Origin: an uncultured Woeseia sp.
GTDB lineage: Bacteria; Pseudomonadota; Gammaproteobacteria; Steroidobacterales; Woeseiaceae
Length of the DNA stretch: 64,000 nt
Reading direction: 5' to 3'
NCBI GenBank assembly: GCA_937925605.1
Contig: CALALV010000107.1
Location: forward strand, 1 to 64,000
The notes under the pieces were generated by a model. That model was not told where the DNA came from, did not search any database, and worked only from the letters and a program-made list of their open reading frames with translations. The position numbers and the translations under genes are program-made. Within the stretch, counting starts at the first letter, position 1. Every line of letters begins with the position of its first letter. Below, piece by piece: positions 53,308-62,332 of the stretch.

Positions 53308-54095
53308 GCCGTGCCGGCCCGGCGCCCGGGCTGCGAATTGGTCTCGTCGGGATACGCGCGGCGCCGCTCGGCGCGCAGCCAGTCGAGCCAGCCGTCGACG
53401 CCCGCGCCGCTGCGCGCCGACAGCTCGATCAATGGCGCCTCGCTTGCGAGTTCCCGCAGGCAGCGTGCAGCCGCCGCCGGGTCGAAATCGCCGAGCACCG
53501 GCAGCAGGTCGGCTTTCGACAGCAGCACCGCGTCGGCCGCGCGGAACATGACCGGGTACTTGGCCGGCTTGTCGTCGCCCTCCGGGGTGGACAGCAGCGT
53601 GACGTTCAGGTGCTGGCCGAGATCGAAGCTTGCCGGGCAGACGAGGTTGCCGACGTTTTCTATGAACAGCAGGTCGACGGCATCGAGGTCCAGCCGGTGC
53701 AGCGCGTCGTGCACGAGGTGCGCGTCGAGGTGGCAGGCACTGCCGGTCGTGATCTGCACCGCCGGCACGCCCTTGCGGCGAATCCGCTCCGCGTCGTTTT
53801 CCGTTTCGAGATCGCCCTCGATGACCGCGCAGCGCAATTCGCCGGCGAGCGCGTCGATGCTGCGTTCGAGCAGGGACGTCTTGCCGGCGCCCGGCGACGA
53901 CATCAGGTTGACGGCGAGCACGCGGTGGCGGTCGAAGTGCTCGCGGTTGTGCGCGGCCTGCCGGTCGTTGGCCGCGAGCAGGCCGCCGAGTACCTCGATG
54001 CTCTCGGTGCCGCCCGCGGTATGCGCAAGCTCACCGCCTTCGGCGAGCAGGTGCGCGTTGCCGGTCGTCACGTTGCAGCCGCAGGTGTCGCACAT
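53304..54095 (-). CDS. hypB: Nickel-binding GTPase HypB
   Basis: The 263-aa protein starts with MCDTCGCN, the high-affinity nickel CxxCGC site. It has the G1 loop NLMSSPGAGKTSLLE, ENVGNLVCPASFD and SKADLLP of SIMIBI GTPases. No histidine-rich nickel-storage stretch is present. The ATG at 54095 is chosen because it gives the CxxCGC start. It lies 22 nt after hypC. Confidence 0.95.
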   Translation of the reverse strand: MCDTCGCNVTTGNAHLLAEGGELAHTAGGTESIEVLGGLLAANDRQAAHNREHFDRHRVLAVNLMSSPGAGKTSLLERSIDALAGELRCAVIEGDLETENDAERIRRKGVPAVQITTGSACHLDAHLVHDALHRLDLDAVDLLFIENVGNLVCPASFDLGQHLNVTLLSTPEGDDKPAKYPVMFRAADAVLLSKADLLPVLGDFDPAAAARCLRELASEAPLIELSARSGAGVDGWLDWLRAERRRAYPDETNSQPGRRAGTA

Positions 54096-54117
54096 GCTCG
54101 CACCCTCCCCGGGTCGC

Positions 54118-54345
54118 TCAGGCGTCGCCGGCCAGCATTTCGTCGAACAGCTGCCAGGTCTGTTCCGCCTCGTCCGGCGACACTTTCTGGATGGCGTAGC
54201 CGACGTGGACCAGCACGTGGTCGCCGGGCGCGAGCGGCTCGCCCTGCAGCATGAACAGGCTGACTTCGCGCCGGATTCCGCGTGCCTCGCAGACGCAGCG
54301 GAAGCCGTCGATCTCACGAACCTCCATCGGTACGGCAAGGCACAT
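54118..54345 (-). CDS. hypC: Hydrogenase chaperone HypC
   Basis: The 75-aa protein begins MCLAVPMEV with the essential C2, and has LAPGDHVLVHVGYAIQKV in the middle. It carries the Fe(CN)2CO unit between HypD and the large subunit. It is the first gene of the minus-strand operon; a promoter is expected in the 159-bp gap to the divergent gene at 54505, but I cannot name one with confidence. Confidence 0.95.
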   Translation of the reverse strand: MCLAVPMEVREIDGFRCVCEARGIRREVSLFMLQGEPLAPGDHVLVHVGYAIQKVSPDEAEQTWQLFDEMLAGDA

Positions 54346-54504
54346 GAGTGTTCCTCGGCTGGCACGGGCAAAGCCCCGAATCCATTCTATGCCCCGCGAT
54401 TTTCCAGCTTCACTACGTAATAACGCTTATTCTGCTGCGGCGTCCCGGCGCCTAGTCTCTGCTGTACGGCTGGCAATCGCCGGCTCCGGGGAGGGGGAAG
54501 CGCC

Positions 54505-54762
54505 TTGCGAAAGCCGATTGCACTTACGCTGCTCTGCGGCATCCCGACCGCGGCGCTCGCGCACCTGCCCGACGGCGACGCCACGCCCGGCGACACGCTG
54601 CGCCACGTACTGCTGGACCCGCACCACCTGCCGGTCGTCATTGCGCTGGTTTCCGTCGCGCTGGCCGCGGTGCTGCTCGCCGTGCTGCCGCGCGTCCCAT
54701 CGTTCACCGGGCGCCGGGCGGACAGGCGGCGGGAATCCGGCAAGTCGTCCCGCTCCCGTTGA
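54505..54762 (+). CDS. Small exported or membrane protein of unknown function
   Basis: The 85-aa protein starts at a TTG after ggaggggg-like purines. It has a signal-like N-terminus ending TAALAHLP, a short stretch with several histidines (DTLRHVLLDPHHLP) and one transmembrane helix (about 44-62) followed by a basic tail. It is divergent from the hyp operon. The family is unknown; a role near the hydrogenase genes is possible only by position. Confidence 0.5.
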   Translation: MRKPIALTLLCGIPTAALAHLPDGDATPGDTLRHVLLDPHHLPVVIALVSVALAAVLLAVLPRVPSFTGRRADRRRESGKSSRSR

Positions 54763-54875
54763 CCGCCCCGGCGCTTTGCTGATCCAGCGCCGCGCGCATC
54801 CCGCGCGCCCGGCTCTGGCCGGGATTCGGCGGGGCGCCCGGGCTATCATGGGCACAGCCTTTCCAGGAGCCATCC

Positions 54876-55865
54876 ATGTCCGCTGATAACAGCCGCGCCG
54901 TCGGCCCGGTGGCCGAGCAGTTCGCGGGTGCGTCGTTCGCGCGTACCGCCCGCCGGCTGTTTCACGCGACCCGCCCGAAATTCTTCCCGGCCTCGGTGCT
55001 GCCGGTACTGGTCGGCACCGCCTGGGGCGGCGCCATGGCCGGCCGGCTCGACATCCCGGTATTCCTGCTGGCGCTGTTCGCGACCGTCTGCGTGCACTTC
55101 GGTGCCAACGTCCTGAACGACGTCGGCGACGAGGCGATCGGCACCGACCGCCGCAACGAGCAGCGCATCTATCCCTATACCGGCGGGTCGCGCTTCATCC
55201 AGGCCGGCATCATGTCGAGCGCGGCGATGGCCCGGCTCGGCAGCGCGCTGCTCGCGCTGGCGGCCGTCGCCGGCGCGCTGCTCCTGTGGCTCGCCGGGCC
55301 GCTGGTGCTGGCATTCGGTTTCGCGGGCGTGCTGCTCGCGGTGCTCTATTCGCTCGGCCCGCTGCGCCTCAGCACGCTCGGCCTCGGCGAAGTCGCCGTC
55401 GGCGTCGGCCTCGGCGTGCTGCCGGTCACCGGCGCGGCCTGGCTGCAGACCGGCGAGCTCGGCGCTGACCTGCTGCTGTTCTCGCTGCCGGTCAGCGCCT
55501 GGGTCGCGGCGATCCTGCTGATCAACGAGGTGCCGGACATCGAGGCCGATGCCGCGACCGGCAAGCGCACGCTGCCGGTGCGCTTCGGGCTGCGCGGCAC
55601 GGCGGGCATCTACGTCGGCCTGCACCTGTCGGCGTTGCTCGTGACCGCCTGGCTCGGTTTCGCCGGGCCACTGCCGCTCCTGAGCCCGGTCGGACCGCTG
55701 CTGCTGTTCGTGCTGGCGCTGAAAGCCTCGCGCAGCATCCTGCGCGGCGTCGACGACCGCGCCGGCATGACCGCGGCCATCGAGGCGACGCTCGGCATAC
55801 ACACGCTCGGTTCGCTGTGGCTGGTCGGCATCATGGCCTGGCTCGCGTTTTTCGGCGGCGCCTGA
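54876..55865 (+). CDS. UbiA-superfamily prenyltransferase, MenA-like
   Basis: The 329-aa integral membrane protein has eight to nine helices. The two aspartate-rich motifs are NVLNDVGDEAIGTDRRN (near 84) and NEVPDIEADAATGKRTLPVRFG (near 212), in the spacing of MenA and related enzymes. MenA prenylates 1,4-dihydroxy-2-naphthoate in menaquinone synthesis. Adjacent hydrogenase and multiheme cytochrome genes would need a quinone, so menaquinone is a fair guess, but other UbiA substrates cannot be excluded. No other men genes are in view. Confidence 0.7.
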   Translation: MSADNSRAVGPVAEQFAGASFARTARRLFHATRPKFFPASVLPVLVGTAWGGAMAGRLDIPVFLLALFATVCVHFGANVLNDVGDEAIGTDRRNEQRIYPYTGGSRFIQAGIMSSAAMARLGSALLALAAVAGALLLWLAGPLVLAFGFAGVLLAVLYSLGPLRLSTLGLGEVAVGVGLGVLPVTGAAWLQTGELGADLLLFSLPVSAWVAAILLINEVPDIEADAATGKRTLPVRFGLRGTAGIYVGLHLSALLVTAWLGFAGPLPLLSPVGPLLLFVLALKASRSILRGVDDRAGMTAAIEATLGIHTLGSLWLVGIMAWLAFFGGA

Positions 55866-55903
55866 CGACCTTGCCCGGTGCGGGTCCGGGCGACGACGGC
55901 TCC

Positions 55904-56536
55904 TCAGTCGTCGGCCGCAGGACCCCGGCTCGCATTGATGCGCTCGAGGATCGCCTCCGCGTCCTCCGGCAGCTTGTGCACGATACCGTAGTGGCAGTCG
56001 ATGCAAGTCTCGCCGTTGCCGGCCGCCTGTTGGTGACGCCGCGCGACGCGCCGGTCCTGCGCATCGAAGTCCATGGCCTCGAACGCGTGGCAGCTCTTGC
56101 AGAACTTCGAGTCGTTGTCCTTGTAGTGACGCCACACGTCCTCGGCCATCTCCGCCCGGTGTGCCTCGTATTTCTCGGCCGTGTCGATCTTGCCCATGAC
56201 CTCGGGGATGATGTCGAGCGACACCACCGCCTTGGTCCAGGTCAGCTCGAACCAGTTGTCGTGCGGCAGGTGGCAGTCCGAGCAGCCCGCGCGCACGCCG
56301 GACGCGTTGGCGAAGTGGCTCGACGCTTCGTACTCCGGCCGGATGAACGCGTCGTGCGAGTGGCAGACGTAGCAGAACTCGGTCTTGCCGGTCTCGTGCA
56401 GTACCCAGTTGAACGAGCCGAGCGCGCCGGCGCCGAGGCCGAAGGCCAGGAAGCCGCCGAGCGGAATGCCGAGGAGCCATTTCCTGCCCGGCCGTCTCCA
56501 GAGTTTCGAGCGCTTGTTGTCCTGTTCGTCCGCCAT
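55904..56536 (-). CDS. NapC/NirT/CymA-like tetraheme cytochrome c
   Basis: The 210-aa protein has one N-terminal transmembrane helix (about 20-42) and four CxxCH heme sites (CYVCH, CSDCH, CKSCH, CIDCH). This matches the NapC/NrfH/CymA family, which takes electrons from quinol in the inner membrane and passes them to periplasmic partners. With the divergent mtrCAB genes it is the natural CymA equivalent here. It is the last gene of a four-gene minus-strand operon. Confidence 0.88.
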   Translation of the reverse strand: MADEQDNKRSKLWRRPGRKWLLGIPLGGFLAFGLGAGALGSFNWVLHETGKTEFCYVCHSHDAFIRPEYEASSHFANASGVRAGCSDCHLPHDNWFELTWTKAVVSLDIIPEVMGKIDTAEKYEAHRAEMAEDVWRHYKDNDSKFCKSCHAFEAMDFDAQDRRVARRHQQAAGNGETCIDCHYGIVHKLPEDAEAILERINASRGPAADD

Positions 56537-56550
56537 GTTCGCAAACCTCC

Positions 56551-57825
56551 CTAGATCGCTGCCCGGGCCTGCGTGTCCCGGGTCCTGAGCTGGTCACGCA
56601 GGCTGTTGATGCCGGTGAAGAACTCGCGCATCAGCACCACCCACAGGTAATAGCCGTGGCGGGTCAGCTGCCATTCGTCGCCCGTATCGCGCAGCGCGCG
56701 GATCGCCCTGAGTCCCGCCAGTTCGAAGCCGAGCGTGTGCGCGAACTCGCCGTCGAACAGCGCTTCCGCCCGCCGCTTGTCGAGCCTGCCGGCGAACATC
56801 GTCACGAGCAGGTAGTAGCGCATCTGCTCGTGCCGGCTCAGGGCCCGCTCGCGCACGAACGCGACCCGGCCGTCGGCAACGCGTGCCGCGTACTCGCCGA
56901 GGTCGAAGGTGCTCGCGAAGATGCGACCGCCGAGATAGCTGTAGGCGCCGCTGCCGAGGCCCAGGTACTCGCCGCGGCGGACGATGTACTCGTCCAGCGC
57001 GCCGCCGCGGCGGGAGAAGCACCAGCCCGAATCGCGCCGATAGCCGGCCGCGAGCATCCGCTCGCCGATGAGGTCGTAGTAACGCTTCTCGTGGTCGCGG
57101 ATGACCGTTCCCATGTGCTCGCGGATTGCGGCGCGGGTGCTGTCCGCCACCATCAGCGGGTAGAACGACACCTGCGCGGCCTGTACCTCGTCGACGAGGA
57201 TGTCGAGATCGCGGCGCAGCGACTGCTCGCTCTGCTGCGGCTGGTTGAAGATCATGTCGACGTTCAGCGTGTCGAACGCGTCGCGGTAGCGGGACAGGCG
57301 CGCGGCGATGTCCCTGCCGCTGCCGTAGGGCACGAGGCGACCCATGCGCTCGAGCAGGCCGTCATCGAAACTCTGCACGCCGACCGACAGCCGGTTGACG
57401 CCGGCGTCATGCAGCAGGCCGACGTGCCGGTCGTCGAGATGGTTCGGGTTGGTCTCGACCGAGACCGTGGTCAGCGGGTTCCGTTCGCGCAGCTCCCGGA
57501 GCAGCCCGACCAGCGCCTCCGGCAGGACCGTAGGCGTGCCGCCGCCGACGTAGACTTCGTCGAAGCGGTAGCCGGCGTCGGTCGCGAGCTGCACCTCGCG
57601 GCCGAGCGTGGCGAAATAAGCGTTCGCCCGCTGCTCGTCGAACAGCACGCGGTGAAACGTGCAGAACGGGCACAGCGATACGCAAAACGGGATGTGCAGG
57701 TACAGGAGCAGCGGCTCGTCGCGTTCCCGGCGCGGGAGCTCGACCGGGCCGGTCGGCTCCGGGAAGCTCATGACGTGCCGGTTGAAGCGGTGGACGAGCG
57801 TGCCGATCAGGCTGTCGGCGTTCAT
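56551..57825 (-). CDS. HemW/HutW-like radical SAM protein
   Basis: The 424-aa protein has CVSLCPFC (a CxxxCxxC radical SAM cluster), VYVGGGTPTVLPEAL and VSVETNPNHLDDRHV, and the HemW-like LSVGVQSFDDGLLERMGR. Such proteins include anaerobic coproporphyrinogen dehydrogenase homologues, heme chaperones (HemW) and heme-degrading HutW/ChuW. It lies in an operon with c-type cytochromes, so a role in heme handling is reasonable. The exact subfamily cannot be settled by eye. Confidence 0.78.
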   Translation of the reverse strand: MNADSLIGTLVHRFNRHVMSFPEPTGPVELPRRERDEPLLLYLHIPFCVSLCPFCTFHRVLFDEQRANAYFATLGREVQLATDAGYRFDEVYVGGGTPTVLPEALVGLLRELRERNPLTTVSVETNPNHLDDRHVGLLHDAGVNRLSVGVQSFDDGLLERMGRLVPYGSGRDIAARLSRYRDAFDTLNVDMIFNQPQQSEQSLRRDLDILVDEVQAAQVSFYPLMVADSTRAAIREHMGTVIRDHEKRYYDLIGERMLAAGYRRDSGWCFSRRGGALDEYIVRRGEYLGLGSGAYSYLGGRIFASTFDLGEYAARVADGRVAFVRERALSRHEQMRYYLLVTMFAGRLDKRRAEALFDGEFAHTLGFELAGLRAIRALRDTGDEWQLTRHGYYLWVVLMREFFTGINSLRDQLRTRDTQARAAI

Positions 57826-57849
57826 GGACCGGTCACCGCTCGCTGCCGG

Positions 57850-58221
57850 TCAGTCCGCGTACAGCGGACCGATGTCGATGTAGATCCGGTAGTCGCCGAA
57901 CGCGCTGCCGCGCTCCTCCAGCACGTCAGCGAACGGCAGTGTCACGACCCGGTCGTCGTGCCGCGTGTAGCTGACCTCGCCGAGGCAGACGAGCGTCGTG
58001 CCGTCGCGGATCACGCGTGACACCGAGTGCTCGAGGCCCTTGACGCTGCCGAAGAAGTCGCCGACGGCCGCGGCAATCGCAGCCCGCCCGACCACGGGCG
58101 GGGCGTTGCCGAAACTGAAACGGGCGTCGTCCGCGAGGAAAGCGGCGAATTGCTCCGCGTTTTTCGCGTCGATCGCGGCGAACAGCTTGCCGACGCGTTC
58201 GCGATCCTCGGCCGCCGTCAC
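57850..58221 (-). CDS. SnoaL-like protein in a cytochrome operon
   Basis: The 123-aa protein has the SnoaL/NTF2-like pattern: an N-terminal helical KLFAAIDAKN, DDARFSFGNAPPVVGRAAIA, and a strand EVSYTRHDDRVVTLPFADVL. It shares one nucleotide with the cytochrome c gene upstream and is followed 24 nt later by the radical SAM gene, so it belongs to the same operon. Ligand-binding or enzymatic roles are both possible. Confidence 0.7.
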   Translation of the reverse strand: MTAAEDRERVGKLFAAIDAKNAEQFAAFLADDARFSFGNAPPVVGRAAIAAAVGDFFGSVKGLEHSVSRVIRDGTTLVCLGEVSYTRHDDRVVTLPFADVLEERGSAFGDYRIYIDIGPLYAD

Positions 58222-58829
58222 TATTGCTGGCTCGCGTAGTAATGGATCAGCGCCTTGACGTCATCCTCGCTGAGCGGGTCCATTTTCTCTTTCATCTTGT
58301 CCATCTGCGCGCGCTCGCCGGACGCGTACTGGGCGAAAGTCGTTTCCAGGTAGCCCATGTGCTGGCCGGCCAGGATGCTCGCCTCGTCCTCCGGGTTCGC
58401 GCCGCCGTCGGAATGGCAGCGCGCGCAGGCCGCGTCGTGGACCTTCTTGCCCGCCGCGGCCAGCGCCGGATCGAAGGCCTGCTCGGCCGGCACGAATGGC
58501 AGCGCGGCGTAGTGCGCGGCGATGTCCTCGATCTGCTGGTCACTGAGGTCGGCGGCGAGGTCGCACATCGACGCGGCCGCGCGGCTCGTATCGCCCTGCC
58601 GGAAGTCGCTGGTCGCGCAGGGGCGTTCGCCGTCGCGGTACTCGTACAGCGCGTTGGCATGCGTGAAGGCGTCGATGCCCGCGATCGTCGGCATGTCGGT
58701 CCAGCGGCTGACGCCCGCGTCGCCGTGGCAGCCGTTGCAGGTCTCGGTCAGCGTGGCCGCGTGATCGTCGGCGATAGCGCTGCCCGCGATGAGCAGCCCC
58801 AGGAAAAGACACGGGTAAATGCGGCGCAT
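58221..58829 (-). CDS. Periplasmic diheme cytochrome c (c4-like)
   Basis: The 202-aa protein has a signal peptide ending AGSAIADD and two heme sites, CNGCHGD and CARCHSD, each in its own half, as in cytochrome c4. Methionine ligands are likely among SILAGQHMGYL and related stretches. It leads the four-gene operon that faces away from mtrC and could shuttle electrons between CymA-like and Mtr proteins in the periplasm. The ATG at 58829 follows GAGGAGAA. Confidence 0.85.
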   Translation of the reverse strand: MRRIYPCLFLGLLIAGSAIADDHAATLTETCNGCHGDAGVSRWTDMPTIAGIDAFTHANALYEYRDGERPCATSDFRQGDTSRAAASMCDLAADLSDQQIEDIAAHYAALPFVPAEQAFDPALAAAGKKVHDAACARCHSDGGANPEDEASILAGQHMGYLETTFAQYASGERAQMDKMKEKMDPLSEDDVKALIHYYASQQ

Positions 58830-59058
58830 TGCGGTTCTCCTCGGCGGTGCCGGCGCAGGCTGCGAGACATTCGCGGCTGCACACCATCGCTCCCAATCAT
58901 AAACGCTGCGCGTGTCAAAGAATCGCCTGAAAGCATAGGTACAAACCGAAGTAGGAGCGCTACGGACGCTTGGGTAGTCTCGGGCTGTCCTGTTGCCTGA
59001 GTGCGCGCAACGACAGCGCGGCCGGGTCAGCGACACGGACTCTCCGGGGGAGAAAAAA

Positions 59059-60150
59059 ATGCCCGCCTCTGCTCGATCGTGCGTACGTATGGGGGTGCTG
59101 CTGCTCGCAGCGGCACTGCTCTGGGGCTGCGAAGGCGACGACGGCGCCGCCGGCCCGGCCGGACCGGCCGGCGCACCCGGGCCCGCGGGCCCGCCGGGTC
59201 CGACCGGGAGCGCCGGGGGCGTACCCGTCGGCAGCACCGAGAAGATCAACATCGAGGTCACCGGCGTCACGGTGCCGGCGGGCGGCGGCGCCCCGGTCGT
59301 CGAGCTGCGCCTGACCAACGACCAGACCCAGGGCCTTTTCGGGCTGCCGGCCGGCGACATCCGCTTCGTGCTGGCGCAGCTCTCCGAGGCCGCGCCGGGC
59401 AGCGGCGAGTCCAGCGAGTGGCAGAGCTACGTCAGCCGCTCGAGCGGCGGAATCCCGAACGCGCAGGCGACGACCGAGACGGCGAGCGACGACCGGTTCG
59501 TCGACAACGGCGACGGCAGCTACCAGTACACCTTCGCCCAGGCGCTGACCGACTACCCGGGCGCCCCGAGCTTCGATGCGACCAGGACACACCGCCTCGG
59601 CATCGAGATCCGCGGCCAGGCACCGATCTCGTCGAACGGCATCTACGACTTCGTGCCCACCGGCGGCGCGCCGCTGTTCACGCGCAACATCGTCGACAAC
59701 GACACCTGCAACGCCTGCCACGACGTGCTCGAATTCCACGGCGGACCGCGCACCGACGTGCCCTACTGCGTCACCTGCCACAACCCGTCGTCGATCGACG
59801 GTGACACCGGCAACACCGTGGACATGAAGGCAATGATCCACAACATCCACGTCGGCCGCGACGACTACCTGATCATCGGCTTCGGCGGCAGCGTGCACGA
59901 CTACGCCGACATCCAGTTCACGCAGGACGTGCGCAACTGCCAGACCTGCCACCAGGAGAGCGACACCGACACGCCGCAGGCCAGCAACTGGCGCCTCGTC
60001 GCGAACCGCGCCTCCTGCGGCACCTGCCATTACGACGTCGACGGCGTGGCCGACGGCGACAGCGAGTATGCGATCCAGATCGGCGAGCACCCGGGCGGCT
60101 TCAATTTCGCCGACGACACGCAGTGCCTCGACTGCCACGGCGAGACCTAG
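59059..60150 (+). CDS. mtrC: MtrC/OmcA-type outer-membrane cytochrome, N-terminal half ending at an in-frame TAG
   Basis: The frame encodes a lipoprotein signal with lipobox LWGC, then a collagen-like run of G-x-y triplets (about residues 29-50), a beta domain and five CxxCH sites (CNACH, CVTCH, CQTCH, CGTCH, CLDCH). OmcA/MtrC family proteins carry ten hemes on the cell surface. The TAG at 60148-60150 falls eight nt after the fifth heme site; the next frame continues without a shift and holds five more. Taken together this is one decaheme gene with an in-frame stop. It could be a nonsense mutation, a sequence error or read-through. Confidence 0.85.
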   Translation: MPASARSCVRMGVLLLAAALLWGCEGDDGAAGPAGPAGAPGPAGPPGPTGSAGGVPVGSTEKINIEVTGVTVPAGGGAPVVELRLTNDQTQGLFGLPAGDIRFVLAQLSEAAPGSGESSEWQSYVSRSSGGIPNAQATTETASDDRFVDNGDGSYQYTFAQALTDYPGAPSFDATRTHRLGIEIRGQAPISSNGIYDFVPTGGAPLFTRNIVDNDTCNACHDVLEFHGGPRTDVPYCVTCHNPSSIDGDTGNTVDMKAMIHNIHVGRDDYLIIGFGGSVHDYADIQFTQDVRNCQTCHQESDTDTPQASNWRLVANRASCGTCHYDVDGVADGDSEYAIQIGEHPGGFNFADDTQCLDCHGET

Positions 60151-60153
60151 ACC

Positions 60154-61314
60154 GTGACCAACAGCGACGGCGACCTCGTGCGCACGGCCGACATCCACGC
60201 GATCCCGGCGCTGGCCGCGAGCGAGGACTTCGTCTTCAACATCGAGGCCGTGCGCAACGTCGTCGCCGGCGGCGCGCCGCTCGAAATCGACTACTCGGTC
60301 ACGCGCCCGGACGGGAGCTTCTACGATCTCGACAACGATGCCGAGTTCACGACCTGCGGCGACGGCACCAGCCGGCTCGCGGTCGACGTCGGCTGGACCA
60401 CGGACGACTTCACGAACGCGGGCGCCGGCACGAGCAACGCGGCGCCGATCAGCATCAACGCGCTGGGCTCCGTGGCCGGCTGCGGCGACGGCAGCGACAC
60501 GGACGGCGACGGGATCTATACGGTGGTCGCGCCGATCGGCCTGCCGGCCGGGCTTAGCGGCTCCATAGCCGTGGCCCTGGAGGGCCACCCGGGCGCTGAC
60601 CTCGACGGCGACGGCGTCATCGGCGGCCGCAACGACCGCGTGGCCGTGACCAATGCGATCGAGTACTTCGGCATCGACGGCGCGGCCGCGACGCCGCGGC
60701 GCAACGCGGTGCTGATCGAGAAGTGCGACGACTGCCACAAGCAGCTCTCGCTGCACGGCAACAATCGCACCGACAAGCCCGAGGTCTGCGCCGTCTGCCA
60801 CAATCCGAACGCGACCGACATCGGTCAACGGGTTGCCGGTACGGCCTGCGTGGACGAACTCGGCGCCGATGACCAGACGATCGACCTGAAGAACATGATC
60901 CACGGCATCCACGCGGGCACCGTCGGCGTGTGCGGGTTCAGAAACTCCGCGCACCCCTACTTCGACGTCGTCTACCCGGGCCGGCTGAACAACTGCGAAG
61001 GTTGTCACGTGGCCGGCAGCTACTACCCGGTCGAACCCGGCGAGATCCTCGGCACGACCGTGGACGCGAACGATCCGTCGACGCCGACCGACGATGTCGT
61101 GGTCTCGCCGAACACCTCGGTCTGCTCGACCTGCCACACCTCGACGCTCGCGGCCGAGCACATGAAGCAGAACGGCGGCGATTTCGCGGCGACCAAGGCG
61201 GCGGACAGCACGCTGATCTCCTCCGGCGTCGAGACCTGCGCGCTCTGCCACGGCCCCGGGCGCTCCGCCGACGTTGCGGTCGTGCACGGCGTCGGTGAGT
61301 TCGACTTCAACTGA
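60154..61314 (+). CDS. mtrC: MtrC/OmcA-type cytochrome, C-terminal half after the TAG
   Basis: This part is in the same frame as the previous one, starting with a GTG two codons after the TAG. It has no signal peptide of its own and no good ribosome-binding site. It carries five CxxCH sites (CDDCH, CAVCH, CEGCH, CSTCH, CALCH). The ADIHAIP segment just after the break looks like the distal ligand segment of the fifth heme of the first half. On its own this half could not be exported, so it is functional only if the stop is bypassed or absent in the real genome. Confidence 0.8.
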   Translation: MTNSDGDLVRTADIHAIPALAASEDFVFNIEAVRNVVAGGAPLEIDYSVTRPDGSFYDLDNDAEFTTCGDGTSRLAVDVGWTTDDFTNAGAGTSNAAPISINALGSVAGCGDGSDTDGDGIYTVVAPIGLPAGLSGSIAVALEGHPGADLDGDGVIGGRNDRVAVTNAIEYFGIDGAAATPRRNAVLIEKCDDCHKQLSLHGNNRTDKPEVCAVCHNPNATDIGQRVAGTACVDELGADDQTIDLKNMIHGIHAGTVGVCGFRNSAHPYFDVVYPGRLNNCEGCHVAGSYYPVEPGEILGTTVDANDPSTPTDDVVVSPNTSVCSTCHTSTLAAEHMKQNGGDFAATKAADSTLISSGVETCALCHGPGRSADVAVVHGVGEFDFN

Positions 61315-61383
61315 TGCCGGTGACCCGGCGGCGCCCCGCTGCGGGCGCCGCCCGGGCCACGGGCGACGGAGGCCGCGAAGCGC

Positions 61384-62322
61384 ATGACCGCGAGGCGACT
61401 GCCCATCCTGTTACTGCTGGCCGCCGGCTTCGCATTGCTCGGCGCCGGTCGCGGCATCGCGCAGGATGAAGAGACGGCCGGGTACAGCCGCAACGGCGCC
61501 GACTCCTGCCTGGGCTGTCACGAAGATGCAGTGACGCTCGCCGTGTTCCGCACGCCGCACGCGGTGCCGTCCGATCCCGACAGCCCGTTCGGCCACGGCC
61601 AGCTGCAGTGCGAGGCCTGTCACGGCCCTGGCGGCGCGCACGCCGGGCGCGTGCGGCGCGGCCAGGAACGGCCGGCGATCCTGAACTTCGACGACGACAG
61701 CGGCTACACCGTCGAGCAGCAGAACGCGCAGTGCCTCGACTGCCACGGCGACACGCTCGCCGCCGGCTGGCACAACGGCGCGCACCCGGCCGACGAGGTC
61801 GGCTGCGCCGACTGCCACAACAGCCACGCGGCCCGCGACCCGGTGCTGACGGCCGCCGGCCAGGCCGAGGTCTGTTTCGACTGCCACCGGCTGCAGCAGA
61901 ACGCGGCGCGCCGGCCGTTCGCGCACCCGGTGGCGGACGGCCGGATGGAATGCACGAGCTGCCACGCCGTGCACGGCGAGACCGTGGCGCAGGCGCTCGC
62001 GCAGGAGACGGTCAACGCGACCTGCGAGCAGTGCCATGCCGAGAAGCGCGGCCCTTACCTGTGGGAGCACGCGCCGGTCAGCGAGGACTGCGGCCTGTGC
62101 CACGATCCGCACGGTTCGAGTCACCCGGGAATGCTGACGCGGCGCGGCCCGCAGCTCTGCCAGGGCTGCCACGCGCAGGCCGGGCACCCGAGCGTCGCGC
62201 TGAGCGCCGACGGGCTGCCGGGGGCCGTGCCGTCGCGGCTGCTGCTCGGGCAGAACTGCCTGAACTGCCATTCGCAGGTGCACGGCTCCAACCACCCGTC
62301 CGGCTCCCGCCTGATGCGTTGA
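61384..62322 (+). CDS. mtrA: Periplasmic decaheme cytochrome, MtrA/DmsE/PioA family
   Basis: The 312-aa protein has a signal peptide (to about residue 26) and ten CxxCH sites evenly spread (CLGCH, CEACH, CLDCH, CADCH, CFDCH, CTSCH, CEQCH, CGLCH, CQGCH, CLNCH). MtrA threads the MtrB barrel and carries electrons across the outer membrane. Order and length are those of the family. It is 69 nt after the mtrC frame and 10 nt before mtrB. Confidence 0.92.
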   Translation: MTARRLPILLLLAAGFALLGAGRGIAQDEETAGYSRNGADSCLGCHEDAVTLAVFRTPHAVPSDPDSPFGHGQLQCEACHGPGGAHAGRVRRGQERPAILNFDDDSGYTVEQQNAQCLDCHGDTLAAGWHNGAHPADEVGCADCHNSHAARDPVLTAAGQAEVCFDCHRLQQNAARRPFAHPVADGRMECTSCHAVHGETVAQALAQETVNATCEQCHAEKRGPYLWEHAPVSEDCGLCHDPHGSSHPGMLTRRGPQLCQGCHAQAGHPSVALSADGLPGAVPSRLLLGQNCLNCHSQVHGSNHPSGSRLMR

Positions 62323-62332
62323 GGACACCGTC

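Noticed and set aside
60148..60150. The TAG in mtrC coding pyrrolysine or another non-standard residue.
   Set aside because: No pyl genes are in view and multiheme cytochromes are not known to use it; error, mutation or read-through are simpler.
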